Assembly (NCBI RefSeq): GCF_001636295.1
Contig: NZ_CP014209.1
Coordinates: 1,426,001-1,490,000 of the forward strand
Reading direction: 5' to 3'
DNA from: Isoptericola dokdonensis DS-3
GTDB taxonomy: Bacteria; Actinomycetota; Actinomycetes; Actinomycetales; Cellulomonadaceae
DNA length: 64,000 bases
Shown: piece after piece, positions 35,810 through 44,054 of the stretch
Layout: every line of letters begins with the position of its first letter
Numbering within the stretch: position 1 is the stretch's first letter
Made by a program: the position numbers and the translations under genes
The notes under the pieces: model-generated
What the model saw: only the letters and a program-made list of their open reading frames with translations
What the model was told of the DNA's origin: nothing
The model's database searches: none

Positions 35810-36958
35810 ATGACCTCCCCCGTGCTCACCTCCGCCCGGGACGTGCTCGACCGGGGACACCTCCGCGAAGCGCTGCGCGTCCACCCCTCGCCCGCCACCG
35901 CCGCGAGCGTGCTCGCCGCCGTCCGCTGCGGGGCCGCCGTCGCGCTCGCGCTCGGCCTCGCCGCCGCCCTCGGCCGCCAGGACCTCGCCGGCTACGCCGC
36001 CCTCGGGGCCCTCGCCTCCCTCTACGGCCGCTTCGAGCCGTACCGCCGACGCGCCGAGGTCGTCGCCCTCCTGGGTGTCGTGCTGACCGTCGCCTTCACG
36101 GGCGTCGCGGCGCTGACGACCCTCGGCGCCCCCGCCCTCGGGGTGCTCGCCGCCGTCGCCCTCGTCGCCGCCGGGGCGACCGTGCTGTGCCTCCTGGTCC
36201 GCACCGGGCCGCCCGGCGGGACCATCGTCGTCTTCGCCGCGGCGGGCGGGATGGCCGCCGGCACCAGCTGGGCGGACGTCGGCGAGCGCGGGCTCGCCGT
36301 GGCCGCCGGAGCGGCCGTGGCCTGGCTCGTCGCCATGAGCGGGTGGGCCGTCCGCCCGGGCGGTGCCCTGCGGCGGGCCGTCCGCCGGGTCACCCCCGGA
36401 CCGACCGCCACGACGCCGCCCGTCGCCGACACGACGACGCCGGTTCCGTCGGTACGGCAGACGCTCCGGGAGACCTGGCGCGAGCCCGGGTGGCGCCTCG
36501 GCGGGATCCGGGTCGCCGCCGCCGCGCTCGGCGCCGGCGTCGTCGCCCACCTCGCCGGGCTCGCGCACCCGGCCTGGGCGCAGCTGGGTGCCACCGCCAC
36601 CCTCCAGGGGAGCACCACCCGGCACGCCGTCGTCCGGGCGCTCCAGCGCGCCGGCGGCACCGCCGTCGGAGCGCTCCTTGCCTGGCCCCTGCTCGCCGCG
36701 CACCTCGGGTTCGCCGCGACCTGCGTCGTCGTGGTCGTGCTCCAGGTCGTCACCGAGATCGTCGTCGGACGTCACTACGGGCTGGCGATGCTCACCATCA
36801 CGCCCATGGCGCTGCTCATGACCTCCCTCGCCGCCCCCACCGACCCCGGCGGTGCGGCCGCAGCCCGCGCGCTCGACACCGTCCTCGGCGCCGCGCTCGG
36901 CGTGCTCGCCGTCGTCCTGGTCCACGCACGCCGACGGGGCGCCGCGACGACGGTGTGA
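35810..36958 (+). CDS. FUSC family membrane protein (aromatic acid exporter-like)
   Basis: 382-aa integral membrane protein with two groups of about five to six TM helices (residues 35-175 and 235-375) split by a Pro/Thr-rich cytoplasmic linker. This is the short FUSC/fusaric-acid-resistance layout. The second half has the FUSC-type LGATATLQGSTTRHAVVRALQRAGGTAVG stretch. Relatives export aromatic acids or toxic phenolics. Pairing with a divergent MarR repressor supports an inducible efflux role. Some members have no known substrate. Confidence 0.85.
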   Translation: MTSPVLTSARDVLDRGHLREALRVHPSPATAASVLAAVRCGAAVALALGLAAALGRQDLAGYAALGALASLYGRFEPYRRRAEVVALLGVVLTVAFTGVAALTTLGAPALGVLAAVALVAAGATVLCLLVRTGPPGGTIVVFAAAGGMAAGTSWADVGERGLAVAAGAAVAWLVAMSGWAVRPGGALRRAVRRVTPGPTATTPPVADTTTPVPSVRQTLRETWREPGWRLGGIRVAAAALGAGVVAHLAGLAHPAWAQLGATATLQGSTTRHAVVRALQRAGGTAVGALLAWPLLAAHLGFAATCVVVVVLQVVTEIVVGRHYGLAMLTITPMALLMTSLAAPTDPGGAAAARALDTVLGAALGVLAVVLVHARRRGAATTV

Positions 36959-36995
36959 ACCGCCGCCCCGACGCCCCGCCCGCGGTGGCCCCGGG

Positions 36996-38336
36996 TCAGA
37001 TCTCCAGGCCCTCCAGCATCTCCGTGACCAGCGCCGCCACCGGCGACCGCTCCGAACGCGTCAGCGTGACGTGCGCGAACAGCGGGTGACCCTTGAGCGC
37101 CTCGATGACCGCCGCGACGCCGTCGTGGCGCCCCACCCGCAGGTTGTCGCGCTGCGCCACGTCGTGGGTGAGCACCACCCGCGACGACTGCCCGATGCGG
37201 GACAGCACCGTGAGCAGCACGTTGCGCTCCAGCGACTGGGCCTCGTCGACGATGACGAACGCGTCGTGCAGCGAACGCCCCCGGATGTGCGTCAGCGGCA
37301 GCACCTCGAGCATCTCCCGGTCGATCACCTCGTCGAGCACCGCCGGGGAGACCAGCGCACCGAGCGTGTCGTGGACGGCCTGCGCCCACGGGTTCATCTT
37401 CTCGGACTCGCTGCCCGGCAGGTACCCGAGCTCCTGACCGCCGACGGCGTACAACGGGCGGAACACGATGATCTTGCGGTGCTGACGACGCTCCAGCACC
37501 GCCTCCAGCCCGGCGCACAGCGCCAGCGCCGACTTGCCGGTGCCGGCGCGCCCGCCGAGCGAGACGATGCCGATGTCGTCGTCGAGCAGCAGGTCGATCG
37601 CGACGCGCTGCTCGGCCGAGCGGCCGTGGACGCCGAACAGGTCCTGGTCGCCACGCACCAGCCGGACCCGCTTGTCGGCGGTGACCCGTCCCAGCGCCGA
37701 CCCGCTCGCGCTGTGCACCACCAGCCCGGTGTGGCACAGCAGCGGGCCGGCGTCCTCGACCACTCCCGGGTCGAGGGCCGCCAGGTCGACCTCGGTGCCG
37801 TCGTAGAGCTCACCCATCTGGTCGTCCGTCATCGTCAGCTCGCGCATGCCGGTCCAGCCCGAGTCCACGGCTAGCTCGTGCCGGTACTCCTCGGCCCGCA
37901 ACCCCACCGCCGACGCCTTGACCCGCATCGGCAGGTCCTTCGACACGACCGTGACGTCCAGCCCCTCCGAGGCCAGGTTGGCGGCGACGGACAGGATGCG
38001 GGTGTCGTTGTCGCCGAGCCGGAACCCGGCGGGCAGCACCGCCGGGTCGGTGTGGTTCAGCTCGACGCGCAGCGAGCCGCCGTCGGCCCCGACCGGGATC
38101 GGGGCGTCGAGCCTGCCGTGCTCGATCCGCAGGTCGTCGAGCGCCCGCAGCGCACTGCGGGCGAAGTAGCCGAGCTCGGCGTGGTGCCGCTTGGCCTCGA
38201 GCTCCGTGACGACGACGACGGGCAGGACCACGTCGTGCTCGGCGAAGCGGTAGATCGCCCGCGGGTCGGACAACAGGACGGACGTGTCGACGACGAACGT
38301 CCGACGGTCGGTGCTGGGTGTTTCGGTGTGGGCCAC
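36996..38336 (-). CDS. PIN-PhoH family ATPase
   Basis: 446-aa fusion of an N-terminal PIN RNase-like domain (residues 12-150, [12 protein letters not shown] with acidic residues and [10 protein letters not shown]) and a C-terminal PhoH ATPase. The PhoH part has Walker [13 protein letters not shown] near 245, [21 protein letters not shown] and Walker [14 protein letters not shown]. Such PhoH2-type proteins act as RNA helicase-nucleases. The GTG at 38336 has GGGAG 7 bases upstream. A longer frame to 38492 runs through a hairpin-rich region and is less likely. Confidence 0.93.
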   Translation of the reverse strand: MAHTETPSTDRRTFVVDTSVLLSDPRAIYRFAEHDVVLPVVVVTELEAKRHHAELGYFARSALRALDDLRIEHGRLDAPIPVGADGGSLRVELNHTDPAVLPAGFRLGDNDTRILSVAANLASEGLDVTVVSKDLPMRVKASAVGLRAEEYRHELAVDSGWTGMRELTMTDDQMGELYDGTEVDLAALDPGVVEDAGPLLCHTGLVVHSASGSALGRVTADKRVRLVRGDQDLFGVHGRSAEQRVAIDLLLDDDIGIVSLGGRAGTGKSALALCAGLEAVLERRQHRKIIVFRPLYAVGGQELGYLPGSESEKMNPWAQAVHDTLGALVSPAVLDEVIDREMLEVLPLTHIRGRSLHDAFVIVDEAQSLERNVLLTVLSRIGQSSRVVLTHDVAQRDNLRVGRHDGVAAVIEALKGHPLFAHVTLTRSERSPVAALVTEMLEGLEI

Positions 38337-38492
38337 GATGTGCTCCCTCGCGCAGAGCGGAACGGGGTGTGGGGCGGGCGGCCGGTCCGGAGCGCACAGT
38401 GCGCGAGGACCGGGGCCGGCCCTCCTGCACGGAGCGTGCACTCCATCGGTTGGCCTCCCGGGGACACCCTGGGTGGGTGTCCTGCGCGCCAC
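38337..38492 (-). other. Hairpin-rich leader of PIN-PhoH gene
   Basis: The 5' region of the mRNA holds GGACACCC/GGGTGTCC (38462-38469 with 38475-38482) and further GCGCAC/GTGCGC and GTGCAC-type palindromes. It may be a structured leader. No known RNA family is recognised. Confidence 0.3.
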
Positions 38493-38508
38493 GTTACGAC
38501 CGCCGACC

Positions 38509-38524
38509 GGTGACGGGTGTCACA
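38509..38524. promoter_or_regulatory. CRP/GlxR-type site between phoH-like and DUF1697 genes
   Basis: GGTGA-N6-TCACA matches 9 of 10 key bases of the CRP-type dyad. Its centre is about 76 bases before the DUF1697 start, in the divergent intergenic region. Confidence 0.45.
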
Positions 38525-38580
38525 CCGGCGGCGCGTCGCGAACTCGTCACGCAGAGTTCACACCGCCGTGACCGCGGGGG

Positions 38581-38586
38581 CAGGAT
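38581..38586 (+). promoter_or_regulatory. Leaderless -10 of DUF1697 gene
   Basis: CAGGAT, six bases (GGGACG) before the GTG at 38593. Confidence 0.4.
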
Positions 38587-38592
38587 GGGACG

Positions 38593-39138
38593 GTGACGAC
38601 GTACGCGGTGCTGCTGCGCGGGGTCAACGTCGGAGGCCACCGGCGCGTGCCGGCCGCCGACCTGCGGGCCGCCGCCGACGCCGTCGGGCTGGGCGACCCC
38701 CGCACGTACGCCACCAGCGGCAACCTCGTCGTGACCTGCGACGACGCCGCCACGACGGACCAGGTCGCCCACGACCTGACGACGGCGCTCGCCGACCGGC
38801 TCGGCCTGGAGGTGCAGGTCGTCGCCGTCGCCGCCGACCGGCTCGCCCGGCTCCTCGCGGCGGTCCCCTTCCCCGACGCCGCCCGCGACGAGCCCGCGAA
38901 GGTGCTGCTGCACGTCGGGCCGCGCGACGTGGACGCCGCCGGCGTGGCCCGCCTCGCGGACGAGCACACCGGGCCCGAGCGGGTCGCCGTCGCCGAGGGC
39001 GCCCTGTACGTCCACCACGTCGACGGCGTGGGGCGCAGCCGTCTCACCGGCGACCGGATCGACCGGGCCGCCGGGACGTGGACGACAGGCCGCAGCTGGC
39101 GCACCGTCATCCGGTTGCTGGAGATGGCCGCGCCGTGA
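38593..39138 (+). CDS. DUF1697 family protein
   Basis: Soluble 181-aa protein of the DUF1697 family, whose function is not settled. It begins with YAVLLRGVNVGGHRRVPAADL, the family's conserved start, then YATSGNLVV, and ends with GRSWRTVIRLLEMA, which matches the usual C-terminal NWRTV block. Length is normal. The start is GTG at 38593. Divergent from the PIN-PhoH gene and followed by the nhaA leader. Confidence 0.9.
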   Translation: MTTYAVLLRGVNVGGHRRVPAADLRAAADAVGLGDPRTYATSGNLVVTCDDAATTDQVAHDLTTALADRLGLEVQVVAVAADRLARLLAAVPFPDAARDEPAKVLLHVGPRDVDAAGVARLADEHTGPERVAVAEGALYVHHVDGVGRSRLTGDRIDRAAGTWTTGRSWRTVIRLLEMAAP

Positions 39139-39192
39139 CCGGGTCGACCGCCGCACCGTCCAGCGGGCGGCGTGGCGGCGATCCGGAACCGG

Positions 39193-39198
39193 TAGGGT
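39193..39198 (+). promoter_or_regulatory. -10 element of nhaA
   Basis: TAGGGT. Transcription would begin near 39205 and leave a leader of about 80 bases, unlike the leaderless genes around it. No clear -35. Confidence 0.5.
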
Positions 39199-39204
39199 GT
39201 TCGC

Positions 39205-39286
39205 CAGTGGTGAGCCGGGAAGTCTGGTCGGTGGCACCGGCTGAGACGCCGGTCGACGAACCGACACCTCCTCGAAGGAGCACACC
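39205..39286 (+). ncRNA. Structured nhaA leader, candidate ion-sensing riboswitch
   Basis: About 82 bases before nhaA with competing stems. AGCCGG (39213-39218) can pair with CCGGCT (39237-39242), or ACCGGC (39236-39241) with GCCGGT (39248-39253); the two share bases and exclude each other. Then CTCCT-CGA-AGGAG (39268-39280) hides the Shine-Dalgarno AAGGAG. This is the layout of a translation-control riboswitch. Known nhaA leader motifs (nhaA-I and nhaA-II) are Li+ riboswitches. Whether this RNA belongs to one of them needs a covariance search. Confidence 0.55.
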
Positions 39287-40576
39287 CTGAGCACCGACGT
39301 CTCCACCCCGTCCTTCGGCGCCCGCCTCGCCCGCTGGGTCTCCCGCGAGACCACCGGCGGGGCGCTGCTCATCGGCGCCGCCGTCATCGCGCTGATCTTC
39401 GCCAACTCGCCCTGGCGCGACGCCTACACCTCGCTCACCGAGTTCGTCCCCGGCGGCGACCTGCTGCACCCGCTGCACCTGGACCTCTCCCTCGCGGCCT
39501 GGGCGGCGGACGGGCTGCTCGCGGTCTTCTTCTTCGTCGTCGGCCTCGAGCTCAAGCACGAGTTCGTCGCCGGCTCCCTGCGCAGCCCGAAGCAGGCGGG
39601 CGTCCCGATGCTCGCGGCGGTCGGCGGCATGGTCGTCCCCGCCGCCATCTACGCGGTGCTCGTCGTCGCGCTGGGCGACTCGAGCGCCCTGCACGGGTGG
39701 GCCATCCCGACGGCGACCGACATCGCCTTCGCGCTCGCCGTGCTCGCCGTCTTCGGCAAGGGCCTGCCCGTCGCGATCCGCACGTTCCTGCTGACCCTCG
39801 CCGTCGTCGACGACCTCCTGGCCATCACGGTCATCGCGGTCTTCTACACGTCCGAGATCCACTTCGGCTACCTCGCCGCCTCCCTCGGCGTCATCGCCCT
39901 GTTCGGCTGGTACGTGCGGACCCGGCGCCCCCACTGGTGGCTCCTCGTGCCGCTGTTCGCCGTGGCCTGGACCTTCATGCACGCCTCCGGCGTGCACGCG
40001 ACCGTCGCGGGCGTCCTCATGGGCTTCACCGTGGCCGCCCGGCCGACGCACGGCGAGACCGAGTCCCGCACCCACTACTACGAGCACTGGGTCAAGCCCT
40101 GGTCGCAGGGGATCGCCCTGCCGGTGTTCGCCTTCTTCTCCGCCGGGGTCAACCTGGTCGACGGCGGCGGCCCCGGCGAGCTCCTCGGCCAGCCGATCGT
40201 CGCCGCCATCGTCGCCGGACTCGTCGTGGGCAAGGTGATCGGCGTCCTGGGCACCACGTGGCTCGTCACCCGGGTCACCCCGCTCCGGCTGGCGCAGGGC
40301 ATCGGCGTGCGCGACCTGCTGCCCGTCGCCCTGCTCGCCGGGATCGGGTTCACCGTGTCCCTGCTCATCGCCGAGCTCTCGTTCGAGCACGGCTCCGAGC
40401 ACACCCTCGGCGCGAAGGCCGCCATCCTGCTGGCGTCCGTGATCGCCGCGGTGCTGGGGGCGTTCATGCTGCGCTGGGACGCACGCCAGGAGCGCAGCGC
40501 CGACATGAACCGCGACGACGTGCCCGACGAGGTCACGTCCTACATCGGCGACGAGCAGGACCGCGAGACCCACTGA
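39287..40576 (+). CDS. nhaA: Na+/H+ antiporter NhaA, CTG start
   Basis: Swaps internal Na+ (or Li+) for external H+, 429 aa. The first recognisable NhaA segment (GARLARWVSRETTGGALLIGA, then ALIFANSPW) lies upstream of any in-frame ATG, GTG or TTG. The frame is closed by TGA at 39242, so the start must lie between. AAGGAG at 39275-39280 points to CTG at 39287. The next standard start, 39608, would lose about 107 residues with TM1-TM2. Conserved parts: TDIAFALAVLAVFG, the paired aspartates in TLAVVDDLLAITVIAVF, and GIGFTVSLLIAELSF. A Glu/Asp-rich C-terminal tail follows the last TM. Confidence 0.93.
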   Translation: MSTDVSTPSFGARLARWVSRETTGGALLIGAAVIALIFANSPWRDAYTSLTEFVPGGDLLHPLHLDLSLAAWAADGLLAVFFFVVGLELKHEFVAGSLRSPKQAGVPMLAAVGGMVVPAAIYAVLVVALGDSSALHGWAIPTATDIAFALAVLAVFGKGLPVAIRTFLLTLAVVDDLLAITVIAVFYTSEIHFGYLAASLGVIALFGWYVRTRRPHWWLLVPLFAVAWTFMHASGVHATVAGVLMGFTVAARPTHGETESRTHYYEHWVKPWSQGIALPVFAFFSAGVNLVDGGGPGELLGQPIVAAIVAGLVVGKVIGVLGTTWLVTRVTPLRLAQGIGVRDLLPVALLAGIGFTVSLLIAELSFEHGSEHTLGAKAAILLASVIAAVLGAFMLRWDARQERSADMNRDDVPDEVTSYIGDEQDRETH

Positions 40577-40590
40577 CCGTCGTCCGTGCA

Positions 40591-40623
40591 CGGGCCCGGT
40601 CGGCGACCTGCCGACCGGGCCCG
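40591..40623 (+). terminator. Terminator of nhaA
   Basis: Perfect 14-bp stem (40591-40604 with 40610-40623) and a 5-base loop, 14 bases after the stop. Confidence 0.8.
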
Positions 40624-40678
40624 CTGCCGTCCGTGCGGGGTTACGGTGGACGGGAGGTCCGTGACGAGGAGGTCACCC

Positions 40679-41884
40679 ATGATCAGCGCTCCCGACGACG
40701 TGGTGGTGGTCGCCGCCGCCCGCACCCCGCAGGGTCGCCTGCGCGGTGCGCTCTCGCCCCTGAGCGCCGTCGAGCTGGGGGCGGTCGCCGCCCGGGCCGC
40801 GCTCGCCGCGGCCGGGCCGCTCGCCGAGCAGGTGGACGCCGTCGTGCAGGGCCAGGTGCTCCAGGCGGGGGCCGGTCAGAACCCGGCCCGGCAGACGGCG
40901 GTCGCCGCGGGCGTCGCGCTCGACGTGCCCGCCGTGACGGTCAACAAGGTGTGCCTGTCCGGGCTGACGGCGGTGATCGACGGTGCCCGGCTGCTGCGCA
41001 CCGGGGAGGCGTCGGTGGTGCTCGCCGGCGGGCAGGAGTCCATGACGAACGCCCCGCACCTGCTGCCCGGCGCCCGCGCCGGGTTCGGCTACGGCGACGC
41101 GACCCTCCTCGACGCCGTTGCCCGCGACGGCCTGACGGACGCGTTCGACGGCCGGGCGATGGGGCTGAGCACCGAGGAGCACAACGTCGGCGACGCCTTC
41201 GTGTCCCGGCAGGAGCAGGACGCCGTCGCGGCGGCCTCGCACCAGCGGGCCGCCCGCGCGACGAAGGACGGTGTGCTCGCGGACGAGCTCGTGCCCGTCG
41301 AGGTGCCGCAGCGGCGCGGCGACCCCGTCGTCGTGCGCGCCGACGAGGGCGTGCGCCCGGACACCACCCCCGAGTCGCTCGCACGGCTGCGCCCCGCCTT
41401 CTCCCCGGACGGCACGATCACCGCCGGCAACGCCTCCCAGATCTCCGACGGCGCCGCCGCCCTGGTGCTCACCACGCGCGCTCGCGCGGAGGCCGCCGGG
41501 GTGTCGGTGCTCGCCACCGTGCGGGCCGCCGGGCGGGTCGCCGGCCCCGACCGGTCGCTGCACTCGCAGCCCGCCCGGGCGATCGCCGCCGCCCTCGACC
41601 GGCAGGGCTGGACCGCCGGCGACCTCGACCACGTCGAGATCAACGAGGCGTTCGCCGCCGTCGCGGTGGTCTCGACACGCGCGCTGGGCCTTGACCCGTC
41701 CGTGGTCAACCCGCACGGCGGCGGCATCTCCCTGGGCCACCCGATCGGGGCGTCCGGCGCACGGCTCGTCGTGCACGCGGCGCACGTCCTGGCCCGGCGC
41801 GCGGCCGAGGGGCTGCCCGGCCGCGCCGCCGTCGGGCTGTGCGGCGGCGGCGGTCAGGGCGACGCGCTGCTGCTGGAGGTCTGA
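40679..41884 (+). CDS. Acetyl-CoA C-acyltransferase (thiolase)
   Basis: Thiolase-family enzyme, 401 aa, that joins two acetyl-CoA or cleaves 3-ketoacyl-CoA. Acyl-carrying Cys92 lies in NKVCLSGL. The C-terminal GGGISLGHPIGASGARL holds the catalytic His and GLCGGGGQGDALLLE the second Cys. NEAFA is present too. Both biosynthetic and degradative members share these motifs, so direction is not resolved. The ATG at 40679 has GAGGAGG upstream. It stands alone between the nhaA terminator and a convergent MFS gene. Confidence 0.94.
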   Translation: MISAPDDVVVVAAARTPQGRLRGALSPLSAVELGAVAARAALAAAGPLAEQVDAVVQGQVLQAGAGQNPARQTAVAAGVALDVPAVTVNKVCLSGLTAVIDGARLLRTGEASVVLAGGQESMTNAPHLLPGARAGFGYGDATLLDAVARDGLTDAFDGRAMGLSTEEHNVGDAFVSRQEQDAVAAASHQRAARATKDGVLADELVPVEVPQRRGDPVVVRADEGVRPDTTPESLARLRPAFSPDGTITAGNASQISDGAAALVLTTRARAEAAGVSVLATVRAAGRVAGPDRSLHSQPARAIAAALDRQGWTAGDLDHVEINEAFAAVAVVSTRALGLDPSVVNPHGGGISLGHPIGASGARLVVHAAHVLARRAAEGLPGRAAVGLCGGGGQGDALLLEV

Positions 41885-41893
41885 CCCGGTCGG

Positions 41894-43285
41894 TCAGGCG
41901 GCGACCGGTCGGCGCGCCAGGAGCACGGCGACGACGACGCCCACGACGCCCGCGACGGCGGCCACACCGAAGGCCGCCGTGAACCCGCTCGCCGGGTCCA
42001 CGCCGCCCCGCGCGAGGAGCACGCCCACCACGGGAGCCGCGGCGGCCGAGCCGACGGTCCGCACCACGCTGTTGAGGCCGGTCGCCGCGCCGGTCTCGGT
42101 GGCGGGCGAGAAGTCCACGACGAGGCGGGCGCAGATCGCGTACCCGATGCCGTTGCCCAGACCGAGCACACCGAACGCGACGACGATCCCCCACCCGCTG
42201 GTGGGCCACCCCGCCATGAGCGCGGCACCCACGGCCATCGCGCCCGACGCGACGGCAGCAGTCCTGCCGGCACCGATCCGGGCAACCATCGCGGGGGTCA
42301 GCCGTCCGCCGAGGAACACCATGACGGCGCTGGGCAGCATGGCGAGCGCCGACACCGTCACGGACATGCCGTGCCCGTAGCCGGTCGAGGTCGGCGCCTG
42401 GGTGAGGACCGGGATCGCGACGTAGCAGACGTAGGGCACGAAGCCGACGACGACGGTGAGGACGCTGGTCAGGACCAGGGAGGTGCTGCGGAAGGTTCGC
42501 ACGTCGACGAGCGGTGCCGTGCGGCGCGACTCGACGCGGACGAGGACGGCCAGGAGCAGCAGGCCCACGACGCCGGTCGCGAGCGTGCGGGCGGAGCCCC
42601 ACCCCCACGACGCGCCCTGGGACACGGCGAGGAGCGTCGCGACGAGCCCGACGGCCAGCAGGACGGTGCCGAGCCAGTCGGTGGACCGGCTGACGGCGGG
42701 GGCCCCGCCGCGCGGGACGAGCAGGACGATCGCGACCGCGGACGCGGCGACGAGCACGGTGCCGAGGGCGAAGAGCCAGCGCCAGCCGAGCGCGTCGACG
42801 ACGATGCCACCGACGACGAGCGCGGCGCCGGCCCCGAGACCGATCATGCCGGGGATCCACCCGAAGGCGGCGGCGAGCGACCTGCCGTGCAGGAGCTGTC
42901 GGGCGAGGGCGAGGGCCAGCGGGAAGGTCGCGGTGCTGACGCCCTGCACCGCCCGGGCGGCGAGGAGGACCGACATGTTCGGGGCGGCGGCGGCCGCCGC
43001 CGAGGCGAGGGCGAAGACGGCGAGGGTGCCGAGCAGCACCCGGCGGTGCCCGAAGCGGTCACCGAGGTTGCCCACGACCGGGGCGAGGACGGCGCCGGAG
43101 AGCAGGAACGCGGTGATGACCCAGCCGGTCCCCTGGGCCGTGGCGCCGAGCTCGGCCCCGATGGTCGGCAGCGCGGGCACGACCAGGGTCTGCATGAGCG
43201 AGAAGGCCAGGACGACCAGGCTCAGGGCGACGGTGACGGCTCCCGGGCGCGCGATGTCGCGCGGGCCGAGGGGAGGGGTGGGCAT
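41894..43285 (-). CDS. MFS transporter, DHA2-type drug efflux
   Basis: 463-aa major facilitator with about 14 TM segments, the layout of the DHA2 drug:H+ antiporters such as EmrB and LfrA. Motif A is GNLGDRFGHRRVLLG after TM2. Motif C-like glycines occur in TM5 (PGMIGLGAGAALVVGG). The ATG at 43285 has AGAGG upstream; a longer frame would start in the operator. Divergent from a TetR regulator with a perfect palindrome between them, so it is probably an inducible efflux pump. Confidence 0.92.
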   Translation of the reverse strand: MPTPPLGPRDIARPGAVTVALSLVVLAFSLMQTLVVPALPTIGAELGATAQGTGWVITAFLLSGAVLAPVVGNLGDRFGHRRVLLGTLAVFALASAAAAAAPNMSVLLAARAVQGVSTATFPLALALARQLLHGRSLAAAFGWIPGMIGLGAGAALVVGGIVVDALGWRWLFALGTVLVAASAVAIVLLVPRGGAPAVSRSTDWLGTVLLAVGLVATLLAVSQGASWGWGSARTLATGVVGLLLLAVLVRVESRRTAPLVDVRTFRSTSLVLTSVLTVVVGFVPYVCYVAIPVLTQAPTSTGYGHGMSVTVSALAMLPSAVMVFLGGRLTPAMVARIGAGRTAAVASGAMAVGAALMAGWPTSGWGIVVAFGVLGLGNGIGYAICARLVVDFSPATETGAATGLNSVVRTVGSAAAAPVVGVLLARGGVDPASGFTAAFGVAAVAGVVGVVVAVLLARRPVAA

Positions 43286-43350
43286 GGCGAGGCCTCTCGA
43301 ACGGTACGGGGAGGGGCGCTCGACAGGTTCTCGGCGCACCCGGAGGTTGT

Positions 43351-43371
43351 CGGAACGGAACATCCGTTCCG
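43351..43371. promoter_or_regulatory. TetR operator between MFS and TetR genes
   Basis: Perfect palindrome with 9-bp arms CGGAACGGA and TCCGTTCCG around a 3-bp spacer. It lies 27 bases from the TetR -10 and 66 bases from the MFS start, well placed to control both. Confidence 0.8.
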
Positions 43372-43397
43372 ATTCACCTTAACACCGGCCGTGCGAC

Positions 43398-43403
43398 TAC
43401 CGT
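43398..43403 (+). promoter_or_regulatory. Leaderless -10 of TetR gene
   Basis: TACCGT, six bases (GATCCC) before the ATG at 43410. Confidence 0.6.
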
Positions 43404-43409
43404 GATCCC

Positions 43410-44048
43410 ATGCCCAGCACACCCGGCGACCACCTGCCCGGCCGGCAGCGCGAGGCACGCGCCAACGACTCGGCCGTGCTGGCCGCCGCTCGCGAGGTCT
43501 TCGCCCACCAGGGCCACGGAGCCTCGATGGCCGACGTCGCCCGGCACGCCGGCGTCGGCGTCGGCACCGTGTACCGCCGCTACCCCACCAAGGACGCGCT
43601 CGTCGAGGCGCTGCACACCGAGGCGGTCCGGGTCGCCGCGGCGCTCGCCGCCACCGTGGCCGACGCACCGGGCGCCGACGGGGCCGTCGTGACGTTCCTC
43701 GCCCGCCACGTGCACGAGGCCGAAGGCTCCCTGCTGCGCCCGACCGGGGCGACCACCCCGATCCCGCCCGACCTCGCGGCCGCCACGGCCGACCTGCACG
43801 ACGCGCTCCGCCGACTCGTCGAGCTCGACCAGGACGCCGGCGTCGTGCCGGCCGGGTTCACCGCCGCCGACGTCATGCTGCTCCTGCTCCACCTGCGCCC
43901 GGCGCTCCCCCTCCCCCGCGAGCGTGCCGACGAGCTGCACCTGCGCTACCTCGCGCTCGCCGCGCGAGGACTGCGCGACCAGGCGGCGGACGGCGCGCTC
44001 CACGCCGGACCCGGCTGGGACGAGTGGGTCGGGACCTGGCACGCCTGA
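43410..44048 (+). CDS. TetR family transcriptional regulator
   Basis: 212-aa repressor. An N-terminal tail of about 20 residues precedes the helix-turn-helix: VLAAAREVFAHQGHGASMADVARHAGVGVGTVYRRYPTK-type, about residues 22-62. The helical C-terminal ligand-binding part shows no family-specific signature. It most likely represses the divergent MFS pump gene through the palindrome at 43351-43371. Its 3' end converges with ramB, 7 bases apart. Confidence 0.94.
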   Translation: MPSTPGDHLPGRQREARANDSAVLAAAREVFAHQGHGASMADVARHAGVGVGTVYRRYPTKDALVEALHTEAVRVAAALAATVADAPGADGAVVTFLARHVHEAEGSLLRPTGATTPIPPDLAAATADLHDALRRLVELDQDAGVVPAGFTAADVMLLLLHLRPALPLPRERADELHLRYLALAARGLRDQAADGALHAGPGWDEWVGTWHA

Positions 44049-44054
44049 CCCGCG

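Noticed and set aside
39205..39286. Cobalamin riboswitch, suggested by GCCGGGAAGTCTGGT
   Set aside because: The other conserved cobalamin blocks are missing and the downstream gene is an antiporter, not a cobalamin gene.
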